Positions 22,560 to 34,439 of a stretch of DNA of 64,000 nt are shown one piece after another. The DNA lies in assembly GCA_963971425.1 (NCBI GenBank), contig OZ020518.1, forward strand, positions 6,427,989-6,491,988, written 5' to 3'. A program made the position numbers and the translations under genes. The notes under the pieces were generated by a model, which saw nothing but the letters and a program-made list of their open reading frames with translations, was not told the origin of the DNA and did not search any database. Every line of letters starts with the position of its first letter. The first letter of the stretch is position 1. This stretch comes from Bryoerythrophyllum caledonicum. Its lineage: Eukaryota; Streptophyta; Bryopsida; Pottiales; Pottiaceae.

Positions 22560-22760
22560 TTATTGTGCTTGTTTCATGAATTCGCCCATCAAACGGGTAC
22601 TTGCAAATTTCTGTAAGTAGGCAACCACTATGGTATGGCGCTTTAGCATATGAAATCCCTTGTGGGCATGTCTCAGTGGGAGTATAACAAAGATTGATTT
22701 TTTTTTTCATTTATTCCATCTTCTACCCCAAAACAAATTGAGTGGAAGAATGAAGTTTAT

Positions 22761-23430
22761 TGTTAGGAGACCACTATAGTATTGTAATTGAGGTTCAAAA
22801 AAAGTAGAGAAATGATTGCACACGCAAATGAAATACACAAGATATTACAAACAATGCTTGGAGTGAGATATGGCCTTCTTTCAAAGGCCTTCACTTATAG
22901 TACCAATTGGTAACAACCTTTGCCAATACATACGGGACTACTTTAAATTCCTTTCACCTCTCTTTATTTTCTCTCCTTTACTTTGACTTCTAAATCTACC
23001 TCAACTATTAACAATATCATAATAACTATGAGCAACTCTAATCTCTAAGACTCCCACTTTGCAAGTGGTTACCTTTTTGGCAATCCCATTGCGTTTGCCA
23101 ACCTTTGATGTCCCTCTTCTACAAGTCTTTCGTCAACAAAACCGCCACCATATTTTCTGTTGGACAATACTTCAAGCTTATCTCGCCACTCTCCAACTTC
23201 TTGCAAATGAAGTGATGTTGCACATCAATGTGCTTCGTGTATGAGTGGTGTATGGGGTTCTTTGCAAGGGCTATGCACCCTTGATTGTCGCATGTGATGG
23301 TGGTTGCTCCTTCTTGAATAAATCCCACATCCGTCAAAAGCTTGCGAAGCCAAATGGCCTCCTTCGTGCTTTGGCTAGTTTATTGCTTTGTGCTTCGTAT
23401 TTACAGCCAGGTTTAAAATTATCTATCTTG
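22761..23430 (-). pseudogene. Ty1/copia retrotransposon remnant (RNase H end plus 3' LTR)
   Basis: Read on the minus strand, 23337-23119 encodes the end of a copia polyprotein: the RNase H block DNQGCIALAKNP…HIDVQHHFI followed by GEISLKYCPTENMVA. The preceding 80 bp contain the usual REAxWLRKLL region in a shifted frame. A purine tract (aaagtgggag) precedes a probable 253-bp 3' LTR at 23013-22761, which opens TGTTAATAG and closes CTCCTAACA, the TG…CA ends typical of copia. Integrase, reverse transcriptase and 5' LTR are missing. It is dead. Confidence 0.8.
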
Positions 23431-23474
23431 TGACTACTTTAAAAAAAATTGGCCTTCAGGGGTCGAGCGAAGTA

Positions 23475-23712
23475 GCACTAAGGTAGGACAACCCATAACC
23501 AACCAACGACCCAATACCGCTCCCTTCTACACCTTTCCTTGATTCCACGGAGGAAATATAGCCTGTCTATACATGACTTATGCATTGACCAATTTATAAG
23601 TGTCGTACTGACCGGCTACATTTCCTCCCTAAAATCTAGGAAAGGTATAGCAAGCCATGGTATTGGGTCACTGGTCAGATATGGGTTGTCCAACTTTATT
23701 ACACAAGATAGC
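23475..23712. mobile_element. foldback (long inverted repeat) element
   Basis: The two halves pair along nearly their whole length. Matching blocks in order from outside: gacaaccca, gacccaatacc, acctttcct, ggaggaaat, tagcc. The centre lies near 23593 and total length is about 240 bp. No ORF. This is the structure expected of a foldback transposon or of a MITE made almost wholly of inverted repeat. Confidence 0.65.
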
Positions 23713-24589
23713 ATACAATAGCAAACCATGACAATTATGTGAGGGCAACTTTGAAGAGGTACGGCATACTGGTCATTTTCTCCGGCGGTTAAGTCCAATT
23801 GAGTGCTGGGAGTGTTCTGACCACACAGGTACAAACAATCTTACAGCACATGCAACAAAGATCAGGCTTCACAATGGAGACAAAAAGGTGCAGAAGCGGA
23901 AGTGTCTGGGACCCACAATCATTGATACCGAAAAAAAACTAATGCTATGTCAAAATTACGCACTTGTTGATGTGGTCAACTTCTAGATCAACAACCTTGC
24001 AACTTTCTATCATGGATCTTAAAAAGTTTCCCTCAATTTTCCTTCTGGCTATGCCTTTATTTTACATACTGTAAAAAAAAATTGGTTTAATTAATTTTAG
24101 TAAAATTTTCAAAAAAAATCTATGTTTTTAGGAGGACCTGTTTTCACCTGTTCGGCATTTAATGCGTGCATGGAGGTGGTTCAGGGTGTCAGACCATGAT
24201 GAGATCATTCTCACAAGTAATGTTTTGATGTTCAAACCATGGCCCATTCTAACTTCCAAACTACTTCCAATTTTGTGGACATGACTTTGGTCATCCATGA
24301 TATTATATTTCTGCAACTTTAACAACCTTGTTGACATTGCCAAGGTTTGACTCCTCCCAACAAATGCCATTCAGATGCTCCAAAATGTTAAGCCATGGCA
24401 CCAGAGCGGGTTAGCCCAAAAAAAGGATTTCTTTTTACATGAAAAACTATGTAAGGATGATTGAAACTCAGAGGTTCTTTTGAGGTAGTGTTTTAGTTGA
24501 TTTATGTGCTTTTTGAGACCATTTCAAGCATATATTTATCCTAAACAATATGTTGGTTCTTTTGAGGGGCAAATGTTGTTATTTTGACC

Positions 24590-24918
24590 AAAAAGTTTCT
24601 TGACTATTTCTCATCAAAATTGCTAATTGTTGTGCAAAGAGTGGAAAATCAAACTTCATCCATTTCCAATTGTAAAATCGTAATTTACACTACCCAAAAC
24701 ACATGCTCACAGAGTTTGATAAATTATGATTGCACAAATTGAAAGATTATAGTGCAAAGAATGAAGTTTGTCTTCTTCCTTTTGTACTTTCGAGGAGCAA
24801 CGGGCTATGACTTCACTTGGTGTTAGATTCTTGCACCTCAAAAGTTATAGATTTTATACCATTATGTTTTTAGTATCTTGTGTATCAATTTTTAGCAACA
24901 CATGAGAAGTGTAGCATC
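24590..24918 (+). repeat. decayed MITE-A interior
   Basis: Shares scattered lines with complete MITE-A copies: attgaaagattatagtg, gacttcacttggtgt, atgagaagtgtagcat. The ends are lost. The SINE-like unit that follows begins inside the conserved gtgtagcat line, so it seems to have landed in this older repeat. Confidence 0.5.
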
Positions 24919-25112
24919 AAGGCACCACGGCCTTGGTGAAGTGGTTTGGGTCATGGCTCACAAATGAGGTGGTTGATAGTTCAAGTCCCCACGCTGGCGT
25001 GATGCCTACCACCATAGTCCACCCAACTGTGGTGGGGGTCTTAAGATCTCATTCAATAAGTACCCAAAAAGATGGGAAGTCTTAAGATCTCATTGAATAA
25101 GTACCCAAAAAG
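24919..25112 (+). mobile_element. tRNA-derived SINE-like element
   Basis: The head carries a polymerase III A-box (TGGTGAAGTGG, 24934-24944) and, 35-40 bp later, a B-box (AGTTCAAGTCC), in the right order and close to tRNA spacing, with a ccacgctggcgtg stem after it. The acceptor stem does not close, so it is not a tRNA gene. The tail is a direct repeat of about 32 bp (cttaagatctcatt…aataagtacccaaaaaga) present twice, at 25040 and 25081. Confidence 0.6.
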
Positions 25113-25479
25113 ACCTTGGAGAGGTTGACATGTCGGTTGTCTCTAAGGCACTTAGTGTAAAAAAAAGTGTTTATCCTCAAAAAGGGGAAGTAGTTTTATT
25201 ACACTATCCCATTGCCATAGGCTTAGTGAAGAGAATGAACAAACATTATATTCACGTTGGTCTCTTTTTCGGGACCAAAGTTTGGAATTTTTCTTCTTTT
25301 GTAGCATTTTCAAACAAAAATTGTGCATGAAGAGAGATTCAAAAATTGCCAAAACACATTTTGCTTTTATAAAAATACATTGTCATGTAAATTGAAAGTC
25401 CAAGTGACGTTGAAACAAAGGTTCATACTTCTACTTTAAGCAAATAAAATAAAAGGAAAAAGACAATTAAGATCTCTAA

Positions 25480-27069
25480 ATTTTATATCAGGAAATGAAA
25501 TAGTTTTTGCTGCACTTTATCCAAAAAATGGTGTGAAGAATTTGACTCGTCCTGTAGTTAAAGTTTTACGCAATGAAATGTTATCTCACATATTACGATC
25601 ATCATTGCTATCCAAGAAACCAAACTCATCGCCACTAAGTCCACTAATTACAAACAACAAATATTTCCCAATTATAAACTTATTTTCAACAACACGCATG
25701 CGCTTACAAGATGTATACAACAACGCATACCATACATACCGGCTAGAGGTGGTCTCTTGACATTGGTACACAAAAACTATGCATTCCCCGAAAACATTAC
25801 AAAAATCCCCTCACCAATGTATATATCACCTGACCTACAAATCATAAAAATTACGAATCAACCACGTCAACCATGGTTAATATTTCACGTATACATACCA
25901 TCCCACCAAGGAGACATTAGACTTATAACGGACATTCAAAACACCATTACCACCCAAATCAATAACAACCCAAACCATACACATCTATTATGTGGTGATT
26001 TTAACAAAGATATTGCATTCATTGGGAGACAAAGTGGTACACATAAAACCCCGCCGGAAATGATTGACTATTAGTGGCGTAATTTTACAGAAAACTTAAA
26101 CTATTCATATATTCCTACAGATACAAGATAGTCTAGACAAGGGGCTACGATTATAACAAGTCTAATAGACATATTCTATATCCACACACACAACCACACA
26201 CAATACTCCTCTACAACCAAAACAGAAATTATCCTCAACTTAGACCATTTGCCTATCTAATTAAATATACCAAATAATACACTTATTAATAGAACCTCCA
26301 TACCCACTAATAATGATAACATTCAAATACTCAACCCTATTCCAAAACTAACATAAATTTTTTTAATACAATGTTCTTCGAAGAAAAATCCATAAGTTTT
26401 GACTCTCTTACTAACATGCTAGAAACAATGACCAAATTTCCCCTTTACAAGGGAGTGACGCCTATAGCATCTTAGACACCTTAATTAATAATATCTCCAA
26501 CATCTTAAAAAGAAGTTGTAAAGCGCCTCCTATACCAGAATTAACCAATTGAACATCTCAACAAGGGGGATACCTCCCCCAAAAACTCTCTAAAACATGG
26601 AAGCAACACCTAGCTACCTACCATACAATCCGAAAAACGATCCAAATTGTTAGAACAACCTACAATGGCGCACCCACCCAATCTGCCACGATTTATAAAA
26701 CCTAGGTAATACCCAAATCCCACATCCGCCCCCTCCTCACATATCACCCGAAGAATGGTTACATGATATTGCACTAATTGCATAAAATGCCAACAAACAA
26801 GGTAGAAAATTAACTACCAAATATGCCAAAGATAACATTAAAAAATCCATATCAAAATATAAACAAATATATGAAACTAGTCCTAAGAAAATCAATAGAA
26901 GAGTCTTTAAGAATATCAAATCCCGACCACTTGATTGTTGTATCACCAATCAATATAACAACATACTAACTAGCCCCATTGACATAGCAAATGAAAATTA
27001 TAACCAACAAGTACAAAATAACCGGCCCACGGTACCAACATGCGATTATCTACCTAATCATCCACCTAC
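25480..27069 (+). pseudogene. LINE 5' part: apurinic endonuclease and start of RT (decayed)
   Basis: The first half of a non-LTR retrotransposon, interrupted at 27070. Recognisable endonuclease blocks: AIQETKL (about 25600), ARGGLLTLV (across 25745, frame broken) and LLCGDFNKDIAFIGRQSG (26000-26035), the conserved GDFN of APE-type endonucleases. Stops and frameshifts are frequent. 26730-27060 reads into the linker before the reverse transcriptase. The + strand is strongly depleted in G relative to C, matching 40.4-45.2 kb and unlike the insertion between them. The other half resumes at 40442. Confidence 0.85.
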
Positions 27070-27100
27070 AACACGCAATTAAGCAATTATGCACTTGGCC

Positions 27101-27641
27101 ATATAAAAGTGCACTTGGGTACAACGGCGGCCATTGCGAACAAAAGTGGCAAAATTGCAAAAAAAAAAAAAAAAACAATGAAAAAAAATGATTTCCAAAG
27201 AAAAAAAATTGAGCTTCTACAACAATATTACGTACAATCATGGTTGTTAATATTGGAAGCGGTTTTTTGGCATTTTCAACTAATTTTTGGTGGCCCCTCG
27301 TTAATACTAGATAAATCTGTATTTAATATAGTTTCACAATATTTCAAAGATAGATTTGAAGGATTGTAGTATACAAACCGGCGTAATCACATAAAAACAT
27401 AGTTTATGCAAGGGTTGGCAGTTGATTAAAAGATATTCTACGTAGTATATAATGCATACAATGGTGGAAATTAAATATAGATTCTTCTACATCTGGACTT
27501 AGCACCAATAGTAAAATTACCTTCACTCTATAGGATTAATGACATAACGTCTTACATCACCCTTAGAATATACTACTCTTACACGTACACTATATATCAA
27601 TTACCATACACAACTAGTATACTCTCATAAAGGCACACTAT
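27101..27641. other. left subterminal region of the large transposon
   Basis: Non-coding. A second copy of the TIR-like motif AAGTGCACTTGG follows the terminus, then an A-rich run (27160-27210). The rest is AT-rich, with no gene seen before the stop codon of the DUF7869 ORF. Confidence 0.5.
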
Positions 27642-30600
27642 CTACTCCACAGAATTTAAGGCTGCTTGCAAACGGTCGTCATCGATAGCTTCGGTTTGCA
27701 TTGCAATATATTGTAGTATGTGAGCCTTTGCCGATTGAAGAATGCGAATCCTGCTTTCAACTTGCACTCCAAATACATTGCGCTTTCTCCACCCGCTCGC
27801 CCCAGACATGGTTCTTTCCAGTGTGTCTACCCATGAAAAAATGCATGCATCTTTCTCTACCCAACTATGGCTCTCCCCAGATGGCTCCCAGAATGAATCC
27901 ATGCAATTTGCATATCGTTGTGCAGAAGACCCATGTCCATCAGCAACCCCCCTTTGGATGATGGGCCAATACCAACAAACCTTAATCTTAAGTCTCCATC
28001 GGTTTTTTCCTTCCTCAATCACTTTCCCCACATAGAATGGTACACCGCCTTCTATCTCTGCTTGATCAACACTCAAGGCTACAAACTGTCCACAACGGAT
28101 ATCAGATTGTGGATTAAATGGTGGAAATGGGTCGTGATTACCTTCATACATTGCTCCTTCTTCGGCGCGTTCCTCAACATAGTTACGCTCTGTTTGTTGT
28201 GCCCTACGCACTGCTTGATTAGAGGGTCTTCCTCTACGATGACCAAAGTATCCTCGAGCCTCGGCATTTGGAAGCATGGCCACTACCTGCTCTACAACAT
28301 CTATCTCGCGATTTTCTTCACTTGCACCATCCATTACATCCAAAGATGTGCTCCCTGTAGGTCCGGTGTTGGAGAACTCTGAAGGCCAAAACGGTGAGGA
28401 ACGATGCTCATTGCTACGGTCTTTATGTGGAAATTCAGCTAAATAGAGTTTCAATCTTTCAGCCTCTATTTTTGCCTCACGATTCTTGTCCTCATGCTGC
28501 AACCTTTGGATGCACCTTTCTTTATATACAATGAAGTCATCCAACGCCTTCAACTCCCGTTCATCCGCTCCAAATACTTCCGCAAACGCTGGTCGTTCAT
28601 CCCTACTTGGCAACGACCTCAAAGTTTTCGTCCCTGCCTCCGGTCCCCATGGATCCTTGCAATAATGCTTGTGTTGTACTCGAACCACACGAGTCCCTTC
28701 TCGATTGTCCATATAGAATCGCATGTGGTGCGGAAATGTTATGCCCACCAATGAATCCTGACCTGTCAGTAAGTGAGGAGTTATAAACAATTTCCAATCC
28801 CATACATTCTCTAGCAGCCGGGCGCTAACAAATGCCTCTGTAGGGGATGTTCCTCGTTCTATAAGACTCATCATTTCCTTCAACGAATCCACGTCCGACC
28901 TCTTCAACGTATTTGATATACAACTGAAGCGTTGATCAATATCTTCGTGTGTATGGCCCACTATAAGAAAAGATAGTTCCACCTCCTGAAAAAACCCCAA
29001 TCCCACCAATGTAGCACATAGAGCAAACATATAAATGTTTTTGTTCTCACGCGTGCAGTTGTCGGCCTGAATCCGCAATGTTGGTGGCAAAAAGCCCCTC
29101 CTCCGCAGCACATCTCCTATCACGTACAACAATGTACTCACGACTTGGTTGCTATCGTGTTTGTGGTGAGCCCCGAACCACACGTCGCAATATAAACCAA
29201 TCCCATGTACAAGAGCACCACACAAATGGGTCTTCACAAACCGGTGTTCAATGTTCTTCACAGTCTGACGCATCCTCGGTACCATAGTCGTGTTTTGATC
29301 CATGCCATCCACTATGATGCACATGTACAACTCAGGGCTAATATAACACGACCTCTTGAATATCCAATAATGCCTACGTTCTTCCATTTGGTTGCGTAGA
29401 TGCAACATAAACAACTCCTTTATCTTTATCCTTGCATCCGCATTGGTGGTTCCCTCCATGGCACATTTATACTCCCAACAATGATAACACTTTGAGAATC
29501 TCGAGAATGGAGGTACCTGAACGTGGGGATACTTGATGCGCCACATCCTCCGAAACGAACTCATAGAAATGGTTTCTCCAATACAAATTCTCTTGACCTC
29601 CTCGTTCACGTAATTGAATACATCAAATTTGGCTGTATTCATAGGAAGGAGAATGAGAGGCACCACTTCGTTGTCACTCTTACGGCGAATACAACGATGA
29701 GGTTGAGGACAACCAGCTTCATCGACAAACGATTTAAAGCAAGCCTCTGCTGCAGACATTCTAGTACTCTCTCTTATCGGATCTGAAAGGGTATTGCCGT
29801 GAATTGATGTCACTCTTCCATATATTAGACAGTCCTTCTTCAATTGCTTAAAGCGCCTCTGTGAATATCCAACCCCAAGAGCGTAGCAAGCATTGCAAAC
29901 TTCTTTCCCATCTAACTTTGTTACAAACTTGTCTCGACGAGTTCCTTCCGTCCTTGTGTAAAAAGAAACCAGCATCTGTCTCATCCACGTACTTCGAACT
30001 GAAAACTCACTACCCCATGCATTATATCGCATGTCCAATAGATACCTTGCTGGAACATCCCTCAAACAATTGCGTTTGCATCCTCCTTGTGCCATTGCAA
30101 TTTGCACGCTTCTAAGCGATACCTTAGATGGTGCAGCTTCTGTCAATGATGGCTCCCTTGAATCTCTCCTTCTCCTATTTTGCATAGAATATGGACGTCG
30201 TGCTGGTCTAACATAAGCAAATCCATCTACATGGGGCAAATCTTGGATATTTGAGGGAGTAGATTGGGAAAACGGCGAATTTTCATCTATGGCGTTTGAA
30301 GCATGACTACTGCGTCGAGACCTCTGGGTGGATCCTGGTGTGTTGATGAACTCAGGAAAATCAAATTCTGGGGCCATCACTTCTACAGGCGCTATCTGTG
30401 ATCCAACGTCACCATGGACACTTGTGATATCAGGTTCTACAGCCACTACACGTAGCAAAGATCGATGCCAACGAATGATCAAGCCCACACACATGCCAAG
30501 GCGTTCTCCTACAATCTCTCCGGTCCAATGCAATGCATCATCTACCCTAATGATACGCACCGCCACCTCGAATGGGAACAACTTCGATCCATTCAATTCC

Positions 30601-30872
30601 ATGCCACTTTTGAATGCATGCTCCCTGGTTGCTAAGCCCACCACATCTCCTCTTTCTGAAAGCAATTCTACTGCCCTTTCCAATTCAGAAGTCATGATCC
30701 CAACAGATCTCTGTTGAATTCGCCTTGCACGTGCTGCTCGTACTAATCGGGCCCCCACAGAGCTATTAGAAGGCATATTGTCCCTTTCGATGTGTGGCCG
30801 TATCAAAGGAGTCTGAATCGTGCGGCTCTCCATTATCACTATTGAAAAAATAGGAACATTATGGCTGCACAT
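27642..30872 (-). CDS. DUF7869-type transposon protein, candidate DDE-like transposase
   Basis: An uninterrupted 1,076-codon frame. The methionine at residue 14 (30833) is a likely start, or an acceptor-like TTTTTTCAATAG just upstream marks an exon boundary. Residues 1-250 are basic and serine-rich. Cysteine clusters follow (CKRNC 265-269, CNAC 326-329, CYHCWEYKC 462-470) that may bind zinc. The core 515-650 carries acidic motifs in order: IVDGMD (D522), QADN (D604) and VGHTHEDIDQRFS (640-650). This spacing resembles an RNase-H-fold DDE/D transposase. The C-terminal 150 residues include a WY-containing module (FYVGKVIEE…KVCWYW) like small chromatin-reader beta-barrels, then a conserved SWV tail. 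DUF7869 proteins are scattered and multicopy in eukaryotes, without proven function. Lying inside a TIR element, this is its best transposase candidate. Confidence 0.75.
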   Translation of the reverse strand: MCSHNVPIFSIVIMESRTIQTPLIRPHIERDNMPSNSSVGARLVRAARARRIQQRSVGIMTSELERAVELLSERGDVVGLATREHAFKSGMELNGSKLFPFEVAVRIIRVDDALHWTGEIVGERLGMCVGLIIRWHRSLLRVVAVEPDITSVHGDVGSQIAPVEVMAPEFDFPEFINTPGSTQRSRRSSHASNAIDENSPFSQSTPSNIQDLPHVDGFAYVRPARRPYSMQNRRRRDSREPSLTEAAPSKVSLRSVQIAMAQGGCKRNCLRDVPARYLLDMRYNAWGSEFSVRSTWMRQMLVSFYTRTEGTRRDKFVTKLDGKEVCNACYALGVGYSQRRFKQLKKDCLIYGRVTSIHGNTLSDPIRESTRMSAAEACFKSFVDEAGCPQPHRCIRRKSDNEVVPLILLPMNTAKFDVFNYVNEEVKRICIGETISMSSFRRMWRIKYPHVQVPPFSRFSKCYHCWEYKCAMEGTTNADARIKIKELFMLHLRNQMEERRHYWIFKRSCYISPELYMCIIVDGMDQNTTMVPRMRQTVKNIEHRFVKTHLCGALVHGIGLYCDVWFGAHHKHDSNQVVSTLLYVIGDVLRRRGFLPPTLRIQADNCTRENKNIYMFALCATLVGLGFFQEVELSFLIVGHTHEDIDQRFSCISNTLKRSDVDSLKEMMSLIERGTSPTEAFVSARLLENVWDWKLFITPHLLTGQDSLVGITFPHHMRFYMDNREGTRVVRVQHKHYCKDPWGPEAGTKTLRSLPSRDERPAFAEVFGADERELKALDDFIVYKERCIQRLQHEDKNREAKIEAERLKLYLAEFPHKDRSNEHRSSPFWPSEFSNTGPTGSTSLDVMDGASEENREIDVVEQVVAMLPNAEARGYFGHRRGRPSNQAVRRAQQTERNYVEERAEEGAMYEGNHDPFPPFNPQSDIRCGQFVALSVDQAEIEGGVPFYVGKVIEEGKNRWRLKIKVCWYWPIIQRGVADGHGSSAQRYANCMDSFWEPSGESHSWVEKDACIFSWVDTLERTMSGASGWRKRNVFGVQVESRIRILQSAKAHILQYIAMQTEAIDDDRLQAALNSVE

Positions 30873-31051
30873 TAGTCAAAATACATGTATTAATTGTTAA
30901 CCTTCAAATCACCATTCATCTGATAAAAGGTATGTTTCTAAACACATATTTACTGTTCAAAATATGATGATGATATTGTATCTTTTGATAAAACTGCTTT
31001 GAAATGAGAAAATTAAGAATTTTTAGAACATGAACTCTTTGCACGGAGTCT
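30873..31051. other. non-coding DNA upstream of the DUF7869 ORF
   Basis: AT-rich. Probably the promoter, or an intron if translation starts further upstream. Nothing more specific is visible. Confidence 0.35.
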
Positions 31052-31997
31052 TTAACCCTGAAGGTACAATGATAGTGTACACCAAAAACACTTCTAAATT
31101 GTTGGATTCCAGTGCAACGAACAAAAAATGAAACAAAAACTTTTATTTCTAGTTTTCACCGTAGTTTCTCAATTACGACTTACTAATTAATAATTAAAAA
31201 AACATTCATAAACTTTGACCGCACGGATTGAAAGATTATAGTGTTTGAAGTGAAGCTTATGGTTCATTTACTTCCCTGCATGTTGTGGATCAGCAGACTT
31301 TGACTTCACTTCGTGTCAAATTTATTTTTACAGAAGGTCTAAATCCTTAACCATCTTGTTAAGCATGATGTTTGTTCCTTGTACACCAATTTTTAGAGGG
31401 AGAAAAAAGGTGTAGCATATTCAAAACAACTGTGCAAAGAGTCGAAGTTCGGAATTTGTTAATTCACACTGTAATTTTTTGTGAACTTAATATGTTTTAG
31501 ACTGGTAATTGAAATGGTCAATAAGAAGGTTTACATCACATATTGTAGTGGAAAAAAAAAGTGAAAAATAAAAAGATATCTAGGTTTTATTTGGAAAACA
31601 AGAAGTTTTTTGGTACCTTGCCCATCACTGACTGACAATGTGTGAAAATGTTTGATTTGGGTTGGTATGCTATTTTTCAATAAAGACAAGAACTTATTTT
31701 GACAACATCAAGGGAAATAATTTTACTTTTGAGTACAAAAAATCTCACATTCAACAGAGTGTCCTAGCAAAAGTTTTTGGAGGTGCCCAACTTATTTGCT
31801 CTCTCCATTTTAAATTTATAACCCTATAACTTTTTGATCAAATGTCCAATTTACGTAAAAATCATTTTCCCACTAAGGTTTTGGTAATGCCTTTCTATAG
31901 TAAAATTTACAAAGAGGAATGTTGGACATTGACACCATAGAAACCTGACCAAACATTCAACAAGCCAATTTTTGACACTTTATCTATTAGGGGTTAA
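31052..31997 (+). mobile_element. MITE-A copy inside the large transposon
   Basis: 946 bp with ends TTAACCCTGAAGGTAC and CTATTAGGGGTTAA. It aligns along its length with the next copy at 32288-33239 (gtacaccaaaaacacttc; cgtagtttctcaatta; cacggattgaaagattatagtgtttgaag; ttcttccctgc; ggtgtagcatattcaaaac). No coding capacity. Confidence 0.75.
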
Positions 31998-32287
31998 ATA
32001 TGCTACACCTCTTTTGCATTCCTAAACATTGGTGAATAATGGAACTAATCAATCTTCACATGATGATAATGAACCTAGATCATGTGTGATGCAATCTTTT
32101 GAATCCAAGTGAACTGAAACGAAGGGAATTCACTGAACCTAAGGAAGAAAATGAACCATGTTGTCTACTTGCTATTATTGACACCATTGGAACTTGTTAC
32201 AATCGCTAATTAAATAATGGATTTGTACGTCCACATAAAGGTTATTCTACAAACAACATAGTACAAAAGATCAATCAAGAATCAATC

Positions 32288-33239
32288 TTAACCCCTAAGG
32301 TATCGTGACAGTTTTACACCAAAAACACTTCAAACTAAATGGATTCTAGTGCAACGAATAAATAAGGAAACAAAAACTTTGATTTTTAGTTCTGACTGTA
32401 GGATCTCAATAAAAGCTTATTAAGTAATACATATACAAAATTTCAAAAACTTTGTCCCCACGGATTAAAAAATTATAGTGTTTGAAGTCAACCAAATGGT
32501 TCATTTTCTTCCCTGCGTTTAGTGGATCAATAGACGTTGACTTCAGTTGGTGTCAAAAAATTTCACTACAAAAGGTCTAAATCTATTACCATCTTGATAA
32601 GCATGATGTGAGCTCCTTACACACCATTTTTTAGAGGTAGAAACCGGGTGTAGCATATTCAAAACAAGTGTGCAAGGAGTGGAGGCTTGAAATTTGTTAA
32701 TTCACATTTTAATTTTTTTTTAACTTAATATGTTTTTGATTGACAATCCGAATGGTTAATATGAATGTTTACATTACATATTGATGTGGAAAAAATAAAA
32801 AGTGAAAAATATGAAAATATATAGGTTTTATTTGGAAAACAAGAAGTTTTTTTGGTACCTTGCCCGACAATGAGTGACAATGTGTGAAAATGTTTGACTT
32901 GGGTTGGAATGCTATTTTTCACTAAAGACAAGAATTTTTTTTGGACAATATGAAGGGAAATAATATTACTTGCAAGTAATGAAAATCTCACTTTCAATAG
33001 AGTGTCCTATCAAAAGTTTTTGGAGGTGCCCGAGGTGCCCGCTCTTCCCATTAACATTCAAAACCCTATAACTTTTTCATCAAATGTCCAATTTAGGTAC
33101 AAATTGTTTTCCTACTAAGGTCTTGGTAATGTCTTTTTATTGTAAAAATTTCAAAGAAGAATGTTGGAAATTGACACCATAGGAACCTGACCGAACTTTC
33201 AAAAAGCCCTTTTTGGACACTTGGTACCTTAGGGGTTAA
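32288..33239 (+). mobile_element. MITE-A copy inside the large transposon
   Basis: 952 bp with ends TTAACCCCTAAGGTA and TACCTTAGGGGTTAA, inverted repeats matching over 15 bp. It is the best-preserved long version of the family here. TA target duplication is inferred from the outer bases. Confidence 0.8.
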
Positions 33240-34100
33240 ACTTGTATAAAAATAAATGTTTACCTCAAGATACGTTGCAGGTGTTAGCGGTACACGCACT
33301 GATGCTTGATGGCGTTCAACATTATATCACCATTCTGTCGTTGTTGTTCGGCATGTTTCTCAACCCTTCCCCCTTTACCTGCAACACATGCATAAAGTTT
33401 ATATGGTAAACTATGTGATAAAAAATCTTATATGTATCTTCGTATTACATATAGCCCGAAAATTTATTATAATATATTGAAAAAATTAACATATGGAGAA
33501 ACAAAGCAAAAGGTCCAAAGTTCTTAAAGTCAAACTTTTACTACTAAACTTGAGGCACAAGGTTCCAACATGGATAAAAGGTTTCTATGCAAACCTAGAG
33601 GTCATTTCTCTTCGCAGTTTCTAAGGTGGGTATTCTTGCAATCAAAACCTCAAGGCTATGTGCATTTTTTCTTCATTCACTAATTACTGTTAAATTTGTA
33701 TACTGTGTAGATTGGAGGAAATTTGCACATCGAGGAGATTTTTGCGAACTTGGTAAGCTTCTAACTTTGTTTCAATTCTGAATGTGAGGAACTCAAGGGT
33801 TATGTTCATGATGATTGAAGTTCAGACAGAATTATGTTAGTGTTAGGTGAGTACCAAAGTTTGAATTCACAAATGAGAACACCAACTAAAATATGTACAA
33901 GATTGCAATTTCAACAAGAAAATATGATAGCAGTCAACAACTAGAGAGTGCAAGCATTGTTATACTGAAAAAATGACACCAAAACCTCATAAAGTGGTCA
34001 AAAGAGCAGCTCGTAGTATTGCACAAAATCCTCAATATGGCACATCAGCGCACTACTTGAAACCCTAGCCTCTACACACAAGAACCTAAACCCTAGTTCC
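33240..34100. other. non-coding interior of the large transposon
   Basis: No gene recognised. AT-rich, with short open stretches only. 33330-33400 (gtcgttgttgttcgg, catgtttctcaaccc) is slightly GC-richer and could hold a small 5' exon of one of the flanking ORFs. Confidence 0.35.
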
Positions 34101-34310
34101 AAAACCCTAGCCGCCGTCACCAAACCCTAGCCACCACCACCAAATCCTAGCCACCACCTCCAAACCCTAGCCACCACCACCAAATCCTAGCCACCACCAC
34201 CAAACCCTAGCCACCACCACCAAACCCTAGCCACCACCATCAAACCCTAACCATCGCCGCCAAAACCTAACCGCCGCCATCAAACCCTAGCCGCCACAAC
34301 CACGAATCCA
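34101..34310. repeat. 20-bp minisatellite with telo-box motif
   Basis: About ten units of ccaccaccaccaaaccctag in exact 20-bp register, with substitutions (aaatcctag, ccaccacctcc, ccatcgccgcc). Each unit contains AAACCCTA(G), the plant telo-box and one period of the plant telomere repeat on this strand. It is not a telomere: it is interstitial and diluted with ccacca. It lies 130 bp before the assembly gap. Confidence 0.85.
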
Positions 34311-34439
34311 AACCCTAGTCAACATATTCGCGTGACGTGGAAATCGCGTGACGCCTCCCAAAGTAACCTTGAGCTAGAGCTGTGCGCGCGCACACCCCCT
34401 ACTGCTGGTGCTCCTCCACCAAGCTAATCCAAACACATC

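Noticed and set aside
24128-24370. 80-codon frame on - (MAFVGRSQTLAM…)
   Set aside because: Possibly retroelement debris, but no motif is clear enough to call.
24919-25000. tRNA gene
   Set aside because: A- and B-boxes are present, but the acceptor and anticodon stems do not close.
34101-34310. Telomere or telomere-derived end
   Set aside because: The AAACCCTAG motif is diluted to one per 20 bp and the array lies inside a transposon.
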